Position numbers and translations under genes: made by a program | Shown here: positions 1-11,900 of the stretch, piece by piece | Layout: every line of letters begins with the position of its first letter | How positions within the stretch are numbered: position 1 is the first letter of the stretch | Notes under the pieces: model-generated | Databases searched by the model: none | The model's input: the letters and a program-made list of their open reading frames with translations, nothing else | Told to the model about the DNA's origin: nothing | NCBI RefSeq assembly: GCF_003286085.1 | Contig: NW_020825289.1 | Span: 21,540,001 to 21,604,000 of the forward strand | Origin: Drosophila persimilis | Lineage: Eukaryota; Arthropoda; Insecta; Diptera; Drosophilidae | Reading direction: 5' to 3' | Length of the DNA: 64,000 nucleotides

Positions 1-1373
1 TGTGGCAGGTTTTCTATCCACCCAGGATGCAGCCATCTCTGGAAACTTTGGCCTCAAGGACCAGAACCTCGCCCTGCGCTGGGTGCAACGCAACATAGAA
101 GCCTTCGGTGGCGATCCCAAGCGAGTGACCATCTTTGGCCAAAGTGCCGGGGGAGTTGCCACGCACCTGCACCTCCTCAGTCCCAGGTCGAAAGGTCTTT
201 TCCACGGCGCAATCAGCATGAGCGGCACAGCCAACGTGCCCTTTGCAATCACGGAGCAGCCCTTGGAGCAGGCCCGTCTTGTGGCCGAGCTCTGCGGAAT
301 CAAACAGGCCCAAAACCTGAGCACGGCGAAGCTGGCACGATCCCTTCGCCATGTGGAGGCGACGAGACTGCTGGACGCCGGCGATGGTCTCAAGTTCTGG
401 GACGTGGATCACATGACAAACTTCCGTCCCGTGGTGGAGCAAGGTGTTGGCGCGAAGGCGTTTCTCAGCGAACACCCCAGCCGGCTTGTGGCACAGGGCA
501 GTCGAATGCCCATTCCCTGGCTGGTGGGAACAGTTCCGGACGAGGGAGCGGTCCGCGTGGTGAATATCATGGGCAATGAGACGCTGCGCCAGAGCTTCAA
601 TTTGAGATTTGACGAGCTGCTGCAGGAGCTGATGGAGTTCCCGACCAGCTTCAGCGAGGAGCGGCTGGCCAGCAGCATGACCCTTATCCTGAAGGAGTAC
701 TTTCAGAATCAGCACGAGGTGAACGAAAAGACTGTCCAGGGGTTCATGGATGTAAGTGACTGATCTGATGGACCTATCAATCATATGCATCTAAATATCC
801 GGATGCACTTCTCAGCTCATCACTGACAGGGGATTTAAGCATCCTTTGTACAATGCCATCAGGGAGGATGTGCGCCAGCAGCGCCCGCCTCCGCTCTATC
901 TGTACAGCTTCAACTACAGAGGTCTCCTGAGCTATGCCTCCGCCTACACCTCGGCGAATGTCAGCGGCAAGTACGGCGTGGTTCATTGCGATGATCTGCT
1001 CTACTTGTTTCGCACTCCGCTGATCTTTCCCGACTTTGAGCGGAATTCCACTGAGGCCAAAGTGATTCACTCCTTTGTGGATTACTTTGTGCACTTTGCC
1101 GAATTCGGGTGAGTGCTTGGATCGGAGCCAAGCGTTGGTCAGATAATAAAAATAGTTCTCTCCCATAGCAAACCTAGGAATATGGAGTCAGTGAAACCTT
1201 GTACTGAGTCGCTGCTTCAGTCACGCCCCAGTGGGATGTGTGATTACCATGAATTTATCAATGCGCCGCCTCCCTACAAGGGGTTTGAGGTGCACGTGTC
1301 TAGCGAATTCCAGGGGCCACGAGTCAAGCTTTGGGCGAGTATACTGAACGAAACCTCCTTAAATGAATACTAA
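1..1373 (+). CDS. Carboxylesterase (type B), 5'-truncated; Jhe/Jhedup-like
   Basis: C-terminal part of an alpha/beta-hydrolase carboxylesterase; the N-terminus lies left of the window. Three exons join in phase: 2-751, 816-1108 and 1169-1373, with gtaagt and gtgagt donors and TAA at 1371-1373. All three catalytic positions are visible: the nucleophile elbow FGQSAGG near residue 47 of the visible part, the acid in GTVPDEGAV, and the histidine in [12 protein letters not shown]. The enzyme is therefore probably active on ester substrates. Next to spinster, the best guess is an ortholog of D. melanogaster Jhe or Jhedup (juvenile hormone esterase and its duplicate), which I remember as spin neighbours; the exact ortholog cannot be decided. 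The family is usually secreted, but the signal peptide would be outside the window. No clear AATAAA follows the stop. Confidence 0.88.
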
Positions 1374-2297
1374 AGCAGTCAGTGAATGAATATTATGTAT
1401 ACGCATAGTTCCCCCACACCTCAAAGATGTATTACGACCTAAGATGAAACCAGAGAGTACATACATACATACGTAATGTTAGAAAACACCTAAGATTTAA
1501 TCGTTGATGTAGAGGATTCTAAGGTTTCTGGCTTTCTTTCGTCGATACCTAAAAGAAATCTTATTCTTATATATGTATTGCTAATATATGCCCCATCACC
1601 TGGAAACGCTTTGTTTGGCATTATACAAGTCTGAAAAGTGGAAATTGAATTTCATGGCCTCATTATCCATGAAGCTTCTGTTTGAAGGCAGCAACTAGAT
1701 TTTCAAATACAATATACAATATTCTACCTGTAATAGCCATGTTTGCAATTCAACATTCTTTAATTGCTGGACGGGGCGGAAGAAAGGTGGCGGATAGTTT
1801 AAGCCGGTTTAGCAGGAATGGGAAATTAAGTACCGTCAATGGGGAAATGGGAATACAGATTTCAAAACCCATTTAAATATTCACAGCCTGAGTTTGTTGT
1901 TGAATATTGTATAATATATAACATTTCGTAAGGGAACAAATATAATTTATTGTCATTTCCTGGGGGAATTGAAATAGTACTTATTGCCATTTCTAATAAT
2001 GGTTTGCATCACATTTAATTGCAGTTGTCCTCATTGAGAAGCGAAAGCTCAATGAACTTTTGTATCTGATGGATTACCGTTGCGGGGGTGGGCCTGGTGG
2101 GAGTGTCATTAGCCCGTCAAATTGAGTTGGCGCATGCAAACCGCAGATACAGTCAGGTGCCGAGACCCTTGTGGCCGGTTGTGTGCCAATTAAAATCAAT
2201 AAAGCCAACCCAAATCAGTAGAGCTTATGACAGCTCCTGCAGGACACTGCCGAATCGTTTCAGTTGCATTTGGAAGTGCAGCGCGAGAGCTTCATCC
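1374..2297. other. Intergenic stretch between esterase and secreted-protein gene
   Basis: AT-rich, with short TACATACATACG-type microsatellite near 1459-1473. A 64-codon open stretch at 1682-1876 has no coding character or splice context. I see no gene here; the distal part presumably holds the esterase 3' UTR and the promoter of the next gene. Confidence 0.5.
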
Positions 2298-3053
2298 ATG
2301 GAACTAGCACGGAAGATTGTGATTCGGATTGTGCCCCTGTTTTTGCTCGGGTGGCTCCTCACAATGGGCGAGGCATACCTGGAGAGTGTCCGCGTGGAGG
2401 AGATACCCTTTGCCGGCCACAAGGTCCCGGCTAACCGTCGTTCTAGTGGGATTCACCTAATATCCAGCCTTGAGCATCAGCGCAATTTTCTGCACCTTTT
2501 TCATGTGCCCTGTAAGTGAAGGAAAACATAAATTTTGCAGATACATTAGATATCTATTTTATATTAATATTACAGACATAATCTGTTTCTATGCCGCCAA
2601 AGGAAAGTGGCCTTATGTGCCGGGATTCATGAAGTACAAGGTCGACAACGCAGCTCGCAATTTGTTCCACAATAACGATAGTGCCATAAGGCAGTTCTGC
2701 AACAAGTGGATCCAAGTGAAGGAGTGCTTCCGGCCCATTTTTGGTGAGCTTAAGTAAGAATGTTAGGAAAGCCCCTCATCTACGACATCATTCTTGCAGA
2801 CAACTCCAACAGGACCAGTACCGATGATGTTGAGACACTGAACGGAAAACTCCAGCAATGCAACTGCGAGAAGCTCCTAGCCACGGAGTCTCCCGTTGTG
2901 TACTTTGATAAGAACTATATTGGAAACGTTAGCTCGGAGACCATTCATAATACGATCGAGTTTTTGGAGAGTTTCCTACCGCCGCCGACTAAAAAGCACA
3001 AGCGGAAGAATCGCGTGCGTAGTCGTGTAGATGAAATGGATATTGATACCTAA
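2298..3053 (+). CDS. Small secreted protein of unknown function
   Basis: Three exons join in phase: 2298-2511, 2576-2743 and 2800-3053, giving 211 residues. Donors are gtaagt and gtgagc; acceptors end in tacag and tgcag. ATG 2298 is chosen because it opens a classic signal peptide: basic residues, then a hydrophobic run (IVPLFLLGWLL), then a likely cleavage site after GEA. The mature part is hydrophilic with scattered cysteines (CFYAAK, FCNKW, ECF, QCNC) and ends in a lysine/arginine-rich tail. No catalytic motif or known domain is recognised. AATAAA at 3092-3097 follows the stop closely. It could be a lineage-specific extracellular or reproductive protein; that is only inference. Confidence 0.75.
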
Positions 3054-3091
3054 TCAATTTGCTCAACACATCATTAACATTTCTATCTTTA

Positions 3092-3097
3092 AATAAA
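3092..3097 (+). terminator. Polyadenylation signal of the secreted-protein gene
   Basis: AATAAA 39 bases after the stop codon at 3053, followed by a T-rich stretch. Confidence 0.7.
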
Positions 3098-3163
3098 ACA
3101 TTTCTAAGCCGCTGGATAATTAAATTTGATTTTGAATTCAACCGAATGTAGTCATTACTTGTG

Positions 3164-3174
3164 TGGTCACACTG
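3164..3174 (+). promoter_or_regulatory. Ohler motif 1 (TGGTCACACTG), orphan
   Basis: Exact match to the Drosophila core-promoter motif 1 (YGGTCACACTR, bound by M1BP). No gene clearly starts just to the right, where the tandem repeat begins. It may mark a distal spin promoter or a relic of an older promoter-bearing repeat unit. Confidence 0.5.
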
Positions 3175-3419
3175 ACAAATCGAGGCAGAAAATCTGTTTG
3201 CAGGGTGTGTTAGAACAGCGAGGTGTGCTATGTGCTTCTATGAATTACCAATTACCAACAGAATTTTGATACTAATTAAAGGAAATAGGGTATAAAGATG
3301 TCCATACTCATACCTGTTGAAAGACAATAATGACTAACGTTCATACGTTCTTGCATAAATATGTAGTTCATATATACAAAATAAGTAGTAATTATGTAGT
3401 TACCATGTACGAAAAACCT

Positions 3420-5391
3420 TATTTTATAAACAACCCAGTAAAATGGGGTTGTTAAAATTAGCCGTCGCTATATTTATGGTAAAATTATGTGGGCATGGCT
3501 GAGAGATCTATCTAGCTAGTAATATTCGACGGAAGATAAAAAACGAGGAATATGTAAAATATAACTTGAATTCGTCAGTATATTTACGGTATATTTTGAA
3601 AATGAGGCGGTATATTTCGGTGCCGTTCTGAGGGTCATACTGTAGAAATACTGGTTTTCGCCGCGCTCCCATGGTATTTTTGTCAATTTCATCAATCTAT
3701 TAATTTAATTTTCAATGTTATATAGAAAGCCAGTAAAAGCAAGTATTTCAAATATGCCAATCATGTATAGAATTGATTCACCAATCGTACAAAAATGAGT
3801 GGGCATGGCTAAATGTTCCATATAGATAGTATTATTCAACGGAACAAAGAATATGAGGAATTGGTCGTTTTTTGAATATAATTTGAATTCGCCGCAATTC
3901 GCTTTAGCAACAATGAGTCTTATTCCATACTCAAACATGTTGCTAACATACCCCGGGGGAAATGGATGTTATAGAATTGAGGAAAAAGGGTGTACAAAGG
4001 CCTATACAAGCGTTATGTCTTCAAATTCCAGCGACATTGCAACTGTTTTTTTGTTGAACTATTTTGCTTAAACCTTGTTTAGTTAAAATACAATAAAAGA
4101 AAGGACTAAAAACTGGCCAGTTAAGTAGAAAATTGATTTATTAATCCTATCAAATTATGTGGGCATAGATAAAGGCCCGGTTGACAACATTTAAGTCCTT
4201 GTCGCTCACATTCAAAAAAGTTCGATTTGGCGCGCACCACTCGGTATATTTTGAAAATGAGACCGTATATTTCGGTGCTGTTCTGAGGGTCATACTGTAG
4301 AATCTGGTTTTTGCCGCGCTCCCATGTGGTGTTTTTTAGTGCTAAATGGTATTTTTGTTAATTATTAATTTAATTTTCAATGTTATATAGAAATCCAATA
4401 AATGCCAGTATTTCGAATAGGCCAATCATGCAGAGAATTGATTCATCAATCGTACAAAATTGAGTGGGCATGGCTAAATGTTCCATATAGATAGTATTAT
4501 TCAACGGAACAAAGAATATGAGGAATTGTTCGTTTTTTTGAATTCGCCGCAGTTCGCCGCAGTTCGCCCCAGTTCGCTTTAGCAACAGTGAGTCCCATTC
4601 CATACACAAATGTTGCGCATTCCATACACAAAAGTTGCGGCAACATTTACTTGAAAACCGTTTTTTGGTCAAAATAAAATACATAAAGATAATTAAAAGA
4701 AGCAATCTTGTAGAAAATGCATTTATCTATGGGATAAAGCTAAGTGGGCAAATCTATATAGCTTGAAATATAGGCAATACCCGATTCGCCGCAGTTTCGC
4801 TTGTGCAACAATGAGTCCCATTCCATACACAAACATGTTGCTAATTCCATGCACACATACCCTGGGGGTAATGGATGTTATAGAATTGTGAATACGTTTG
4901 TCTTCCAAGGCTCAGGATTGAGATAAATATATACAAGATACTAATAATACACATGAATAAGTCAAAAACATATCAATTTGAGAAAAGGTCTTAATAAATT
5001 GCGTTTGATCTTCATATAAAATTAGCGAAATAGGGTGTACAAAGGCTATACACGCATCACGTCTTCAAATACTAGCAACATTGGACTCTTTTTTTTGTTG
5101 AACTCTTTTGTTTAAACCTTGTTTTAGTAAAAATACAATAAAAGCAAGGACTAAAAACTAACCAATCTTGTAGAAAATTGATTCATTAATCGTATAAAAT
5201 TATGTGGGCATGGCTAAATGTTCTATTTAGTCAGTTATATTGCACGGAATATGAAAAACGAGGAATATGTACAATAGAACTTTAATTCGTCAGTATATTT
5301 ACGGTATATTTTTCGAGTAAGACGGTATGTTTCGGTATATTTCTGAGGGTCAGACCGTATATCTTATCGATAAATCCGCGGTCACTCTGGC
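3420..5391 (+). repeat. Imperfect tandem repeat array with core-promoter motifs
   Basis: Several diverged copies of the same sequence follow each other. Anchors: 'gtgggcatggctaaatg' or close variants near 3489, 3802, 4156, 4464 and 5202; 'tttcaatgttatatagaaa' near 3711 and 4374 (offset about 660); 'aatacaataaaag' near 4087 and 5131 (offset about 1045); 'gagggtcatactgtaga' near 3630 and 4286. Copies carry cggtatattt (Ohler motif 6) near 3587, 3608, 4242, 5302 and 5333, and GGTCATACTG or GGTCAGACCG, one or two bases from motif 1. There is no long coding ORF. A further copy lies inverted at 34102-34345. No known transposon name is claimed. Confidence 0.8.
5302..5389 (+). promoter_or_regulatory. 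spin: Probable spin core promoter inside the last repeat unit
   Basis: Order on the plus strand: two cggtatattt elements (Ohler motif 6) at about 5302 and 5333, a DRE core TTATCGATAA at 5364-5373, and CGGTCACTCTG at 5379-5389, one base away from motif 1. Together these are the classic housekeeping-type (DREF/M1BP) fly promoter. The transcription start is inferred just after 5390, giving about 0.57 kb of 5' UTR before ATG 5970, including an AG dinucleotide run at about 5720-5738. Confidence 0.6.
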
Positions 5392-5969
5392 TATGAATTT
5401 GTTGTTCCAATTGTTGTTATCGTCAGAGTTTTTCCAATTTCTTGCTTAAATTTCATCAAGTGCTCGGTCTGTTGTTATCCGCCAGAGCAGCTACATATTT
5501 GTTTCGCAATCCAATTTCTTGCTTAAAGTTTCATCGTGCTCACGTCGCGGATGAAAAAAAAGTGATAAATATAGAAGTGAAGCACTGCAAATGCTTTTAG
5601 CACATAATCGGGCAAGAACACCGCATTCGATTAGACAAGTTAGCAAATAAGTGGCAAGTGCTGGCCCAGCCAATTGATTAAACGCCCTAATTGAAATAAA
5701 ATATACCAGGCGCGAGTGATATAGAGAGAGAGAGAGAGAGCGAGATCGAAGCATCGAAAAGCTGCCAAAGAAATCTTGCCACCAACACACATTTTTTGCA
5801 TTCACTCTTTGCTCTCGGCCGCTTTCATCGCGTGTTGTTTGTGTGTGTGCGTGTATATATATTTTGCCGCGTTGCCTTGCTGGCTCATTCGTGGTCTCCT
5901 GAATCTGTTTTTGTCGCTGGGAATCGCCCGAAAGCGCTGTTGGAAGAGTGTGCAACAAGAGGCACGTGA

Positions 5970-8900
5970 ATGTCGCAAAAACACCAGAAGCAGTCCTACC
6001 AACCGCTCCCCACCGCCGCGGCCGCCATGGACAATCCGGCGATGACCCAGAGCAGTAGCAGTAGTGGCGGCAGTAATGAAAATGTCGCCAACATACCTCC
6101 GACTTACTCGTCACAACAGTTGATGCCCTCGGATTCCGACAGCATGGAAGAGGAGCGTCAGCTACGTCCCACTGGAACTGCAGCCAACCTCGGTGCCGGC
6201 CTTGGTTTACCGACCGTGCCCACGCGCCTCTCCGCGGTCGGCCGGTCGCAATGGTTTACCGTTTCCGTGCTCTGCTTTGTCAATCTCATCAACTATATGG
6301 ACCGCTTCACGATTGCGGGTAAGTTCTTTCGCTCTTTCTTCTTGACAGCATTCTCAGAAAAGCCGTTACTCCCAAAAAGCGAGGGGTAGTGATTGTGACG
6401 TCAGTTGTTGTTATTTACTTAATAGATAAGGAAAAAGTATTGTTGAACAGCCGTTCTTATATGAATATTATTGTGAAGTGCAGGGTCGGGTCTGATGAGA
6501 ATTGCCAACAGAATCGTACGAGTTGTGTATGTGATAAAGGCCTTTGGGGATGACTAATCAGCGTTTACATTTATTTTTGAATCATCCGATTCGAAAATAC
6601 GTACATACATATGAGCACACTCATTTGGATACTGTTTTTTTTTATCGCTTGTTAATAATAAAGCTATTTGCTTCCTCTTTTTGGGTACATTTCCACGGGA
6701 AATCAATCAAATCGGGGGTGTGATATCAGCACCTGACCATGGGGTGGGGGCACCAAAGGCTGAGCCCCAAGTGGTTCCCGCCCGCGTGACAATTGACAGA
6801 AATCGTATGTTATGGAAGTAAACTCCCCTCTCCTCAAATATCATCTAATTTCTGGGTAATCGTTTGGATTCGTGTTAATTGTTTGTGCTCTAATGCGGGT
6901 CTTTCTAAGTTTTCAGCTTCAATTTGATACTAAAACAATAATTTGTGGGATTGAGTGCTTCCTTCGGCGTGCAAGACGAGAAATAATGATACCAGCCAAG
7001 TGTCAAATTGTCTAAATTCCTAGTAATTGACATGATTCGAATAGAATCTTTGTGTTACAATGCGGGCCTCTGAACTTTCAAAAGAAACAATAGCAATGCC
7101 TCCGTTTCGAATATCTACAATTCTGAAGTAATCGTCTACATTGCTTCTTTGCGGCTCAATGCGGGTCAGCTTTCGTCTTGGATCCTTGTGTCATTTCAGT
7201 AGATGGATTGAGAATCAAGTGCAATGGGGATTTGTAGTTATCAAGAAAACAAGGGAAGGAAATAAAACAGTAACTTTATTATTTATAGAGCTCTCTCGAC
7301 GCCGATTGCCAGGTGCAACAGGTTACGTGTATGACGTTCCGTCGTCGGGGGCGGCCCCTAGAAATGGGACGGGTGGCTGGTTACACAAGTCGTATAGCTC
7401 TGTAACTGGTTAATTTCCGCACACAAATACCCATAGTTTGCATTTCACATTAACGATCTTGGAAAAGTCTCTGGTCTGTGAACCTGAACTTTGCCAGTTG
7501 CGATATCAGCGAAAACTCTTAGCCAAGCCAAACGCACTCCAAGGTCAACAGATAAATTATTTTTCACAATTTGCACTTCCAGGGAGATTAAATGTAAAGA
7601 CAATTGGTTGATTGATATAGAATCGATCACAAATTGATTTTAAACTCATGTGTTGATATTTTAACCCCTTTGTAGTAAGCTTTTAATGGGTAATGGGTGG
7701 CCCAAATGCCTAATATATGTATATGTATGTACATACTCGGATATATGGTGTATCGTATGACTTTTAATCAAGCAAAGTCGGTCCCGTCAGGCAGGAAGCG
7801 GATTTGCACCGAATTCTTTAGCGAAAGGGCGATAACATTTACATTTAAAGCTTCCAACGAGTCCATCATCCATCATTTGCACTCACTCGCACTCATTTTG
7901 GGGGGCCTCACTCATTCATTGACTCCACTCCCCCTTCTCTGCCGCACGAGCGCCCACTATCTTATTTGCTGACTTCCACGCAAATTCATATTTGCATACC
8001 CTTGAAAGCAGGGTATTATAGCTTTGATCAGGTGCCTGTAACTACCAGTATTTTCCCGATTTCCAGAAGCTTCCCACCCCTTTCTCCAATTGGCAAGGGT
8101 ATAAAAGCGTTGGCCTTAGAGTCTGCTTTCCTGAATTTTTCATATTTTGCTTGTGCCTCTAATTAATTAGGAATAATTTTGTATATTTAGAACAAAAACT
8201 AAAATAAACAGTTGTGTGCACGCCCAAGACTATAGCCGTTTTGCAGCTACGTACAACACTGCGGCTATCACATCTCTTCTCTCCAGTCGTGTCTTATCAG
8301 TTTCAGAGTGGCGCAGCTGGTGGGGCCAGCGGCCATGGGACACGTGTCGGGAATTTGTTTAAACAATTTCGCATTGATTAGATTGGCAGTTTCGTGGGTT
8401 ATTTATTTACTTTTTGGATGGCCTTTTGTGTGAATTTCAACATTTTCCACATTGATAAATAAGCAAAAATACATTTACTGCTGGCTATATGTATATTTTT
8501 ATATATGTACATGTATATATACATATGATGTCTGTCAAGTTCAACGTGATGCATCTAATTAATATTTTAAGTACGTCTTGGCCTTTGCGAACGACCCCCG
8601 ACTTTGCTATGGCCTGATATTATCTCTACTCTTTTCGGACCTTTTGGCAAAAAGCCTTTTAGGTTCCTTTAAATGGCGGTTCCTGTTGGCACCGAAGTGA
8701 ACTTTGGATCAAAGATCTTTGATGGTACAGGGAATCGGTTATTTTGGTCGCCAGATATGTGGTCTGAATGAACGACACATATGTATCTCTACATAGATCT
8801 GTTGTGCCATGCCTCCTACGTAATTTTCTTGGCCACCTTCCAAGGCGCCAAATAGAACAATTGTCGCTGTCCAATTGATTGCAAACAGTTGGTTGGCTTA

Positions 8901-11900
8901 TAGGATCTGCAATGTGATAAAGAGTATCTTTTGCAACCAAACCGAGGTGTTTGTTTTTTCTCTTATTTCGATTTTATTATGCGCTTATTTTGCATTTCGT
9001 TCAAAGTCGCTGAGTTTGTTTTTATGTCCACTTGAGTGGAGTGTTTAAGGTACACACCGAAAAACTTTCCATTTTGTTGCCTTCATGGTTGGAGAAAGAA
9101 ATAAACAAAATGAGATGAAACCTTGACACACCGAAGTGACGTATACCCTTGGAGGTACGTATGTATGTACATATATGAATATTAACAGAAATATTAGACA
9201 GCGGAATGCATATGCATGGATTTGGTTAGGTAAATACCATTGGCTGTACAGAACCTTTCCCAATTCGTATTAAGACACACCCGTTCCATAATACTTTTGT
9301 GCTTTGGGTCTTGCATTATGCAAAGTTTGTTGCAGTTTTTGTAGTTGTTGGATTTTGCACTATTTTGCAGCGTCACTGATTCTATTGTGGCCTTTTTCGG
9401 TTCAACGAACTGCAGAGTCAGGGCGGTGGCAGTCGGCGACTTGCAAAATGGACATTTGCCTCGAAATTGAATTAACCAGAGAGCCGCAGTCACAATACGA
9501 ATAACCATAATACAATCTAGTTAATCGGTCAGTCGCCTGTTGGGGTAGGGAGGGAATGTCGATGTGAATGCGGTAAACATGGAAATGTAGGGAAGTTTTT
9601 TAAGTTTTGTTTGTAAGCTTGATTTCCATTTGTGTTTATTTCCACCTGCCCCAAAAATGAAAGTTTTTCTCTGCAGCGAAAGTCTCTGTCGCGCTGCTCC
9701 GCCTTTCAGGTGCAAGAGCACTCCAAATTTCAACCCAAGTGTCTTTTAAATATCCCGATTGGTTAATCATTGTCCGAATTTAAAGCTTACTCGGCAGATA
9801 TCGCGTGATATTCAAGGCCAACGTCACCAGACACACACAGAGAGGGCAGAGAAGAGGACGAGCGACGCGACGAGCGGGACAATCACTTTCAGTCGAACAG
9901 CTTTTTCATTCATGGTAATGAGGTGGCTTCCACCCCTTCACCTCTCTCTCTCTCTCTCTCTCTCTCTCGGATAACATTTACTGACTAGACGTAGTAGGTG
10001 CAACAATAACCGACCTCCCCCCTTTTGGCCAGGTCCCCTGTCTACAGTACGTTTCGGCAGTGTAAGAATATGATACTGTATCAATTATTCAAACCGATTT
10101 GGCTATCAAAGAGAGCCATTGGCTTTTTGTTATGCGACGTACTGTCTTGTGCTAAATAAAAGAGAGCATACAAGAGTGCCGGAGAGGCCGAGAGGTTGAG
10201 AGAGTCAAACTGGTTCTTAAATGGCCAGAACCGGCAAATACAAAAAAACACATACAGACGTAGGCAGTTTACTGCTGCTGCAGTGCCCCCAAGGCAGCGC
10301 CCCGTCTGACGGCCCTAGCTGGCAAAGAATGCCATAAACACTCGGCATTCCTTATGCGGGAACCCGATTACACCTCGTGTATGGGAGGGAAAGACCCCAC
10401 TTTACCACACCACACACTCCTCTTTTTCTATCGCGCTTTCTGTCTGTCCCCACAACCCCCTCTGCCATTCCACACCCATCGCATATCGCAATGCATTGCA
10501 CACACACACAAGCACACACTGTTTATCGCGTGGCGTCCTCCAACCATTACGTCACTGGGCAAACAAAAGCTCTGATTGGTCGAAAAATATCGTACGATAA
10601 ATTTCTCAAAGCGAAACGAGCAAAAAGAGACCCAGAAAATGAAATAATTAAAAAGCAAACGCTGATTCACGTTTCTCTTCGTGCCACGTTCGCCTAAGCA
10701 TTCGGCTCCGCTCGGCTAGAGTTCGTTGGGGGTTCGTTCGGCCCACAACTTGTTGAGCTTTTGCTCGTCTCCCGCTGTTGGTTGTGTTGTCTCTGTGCGG
10801 TGCAATTACCGGCTTTTGATCTCTCTCTCTCTATTCTGTCTTTGCTCTCTCGATTGTCACTTTATTTTTGGGTGCTCGAGCACTTTTTTTGTAGACCATT
10901 TGGCCGCGTACATTGGCCCCTACGCTGACGGGGGGCTTAAAAGCCATGCTTGAGCTGCAAGTAGAATGTAGGAAATAGCGTTAGATGCTCAAACAGTTAT
11001 TGGCGGAGGTCGTTTTGGCCATTAATGCGGCTTGCACATCCGTTTGATAATGAATCTTTAAACGATGCGACGAAACGTGCCGCCCGGTTGTCTTTGCATG
11101 AAACGGAAATAAACGGCTATTTGTAGGCGAAGGTGATTCATAATATTAAAATTCATCTTTGGGCTCGTCTTGACACGGATTGAGATACTCTCGTATATGT
11201 GTACATACTTATGTATGTATTTATTTCGAAAGCGGGGAAGCCCTTTTCTAGATGCATCTGATGGCAGTGCGATATTCCAAATTGAACGAGCGATTTTCAT
11301 TATTTACTAACAAGTCTTGGTATACCCATTTTTAGCCACTCATAGTGATTGATTTTGCCACTTTCTGCTGCTTTTAGTTGGGTTGTTTTAACATTTTAAC
11401 GAGTCACGGTGAAGAGGAGTGACTGTATGACTGTGTGACTGTGGCGTGCTAATTGAGGAAGGCACCACCGGCACCTCTCACCACTCCCATCGAATCCCAT
11501 GGGGCTTACGTAAAGCACTTGAATATAGCATACTCATATTAACAATTTATTTATTTGGACAATTAGCGTCTACTGGTGTTTGAAATAGTTAGTACACACC
11601 ATAAAATATCATACATATAATATTTATGTATACACCACGCGCTCCAAATTTGTATCAATATTAAAATTCTTTTAATTCCTTGCAGGGGTTCTGAAGGATG
11701 TGCAAAACGACTTTCAAATTGGCAACGATAGTGCGGGACTCCTGCAGACGGTCTTTGTCATCTCGTACATGGTCTGTGCGCCAGTCTTTGGCTATCTGGG
11801 GGATCGGTACTCCCGGCCGTGGATCATGTCCGTGGGCGTGGCCCTATGGTGCACCACCACGCTGTTGGGCTCGTACATGCAGAGCTTCGGCTGGTTCATC

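Noticed and set aside
5491-6114. 207-codon minus-strand ORF opposite the spin leader and first exon
   Set aside because: Overlaps the recognised spin coding start, has no domain, and part reads through the AG repeat; a shadow frame.
10354-10697. Open stretches in spin intron 1
   Set aside because: CA-rich low-complexity sequence with no splice phase or homology.
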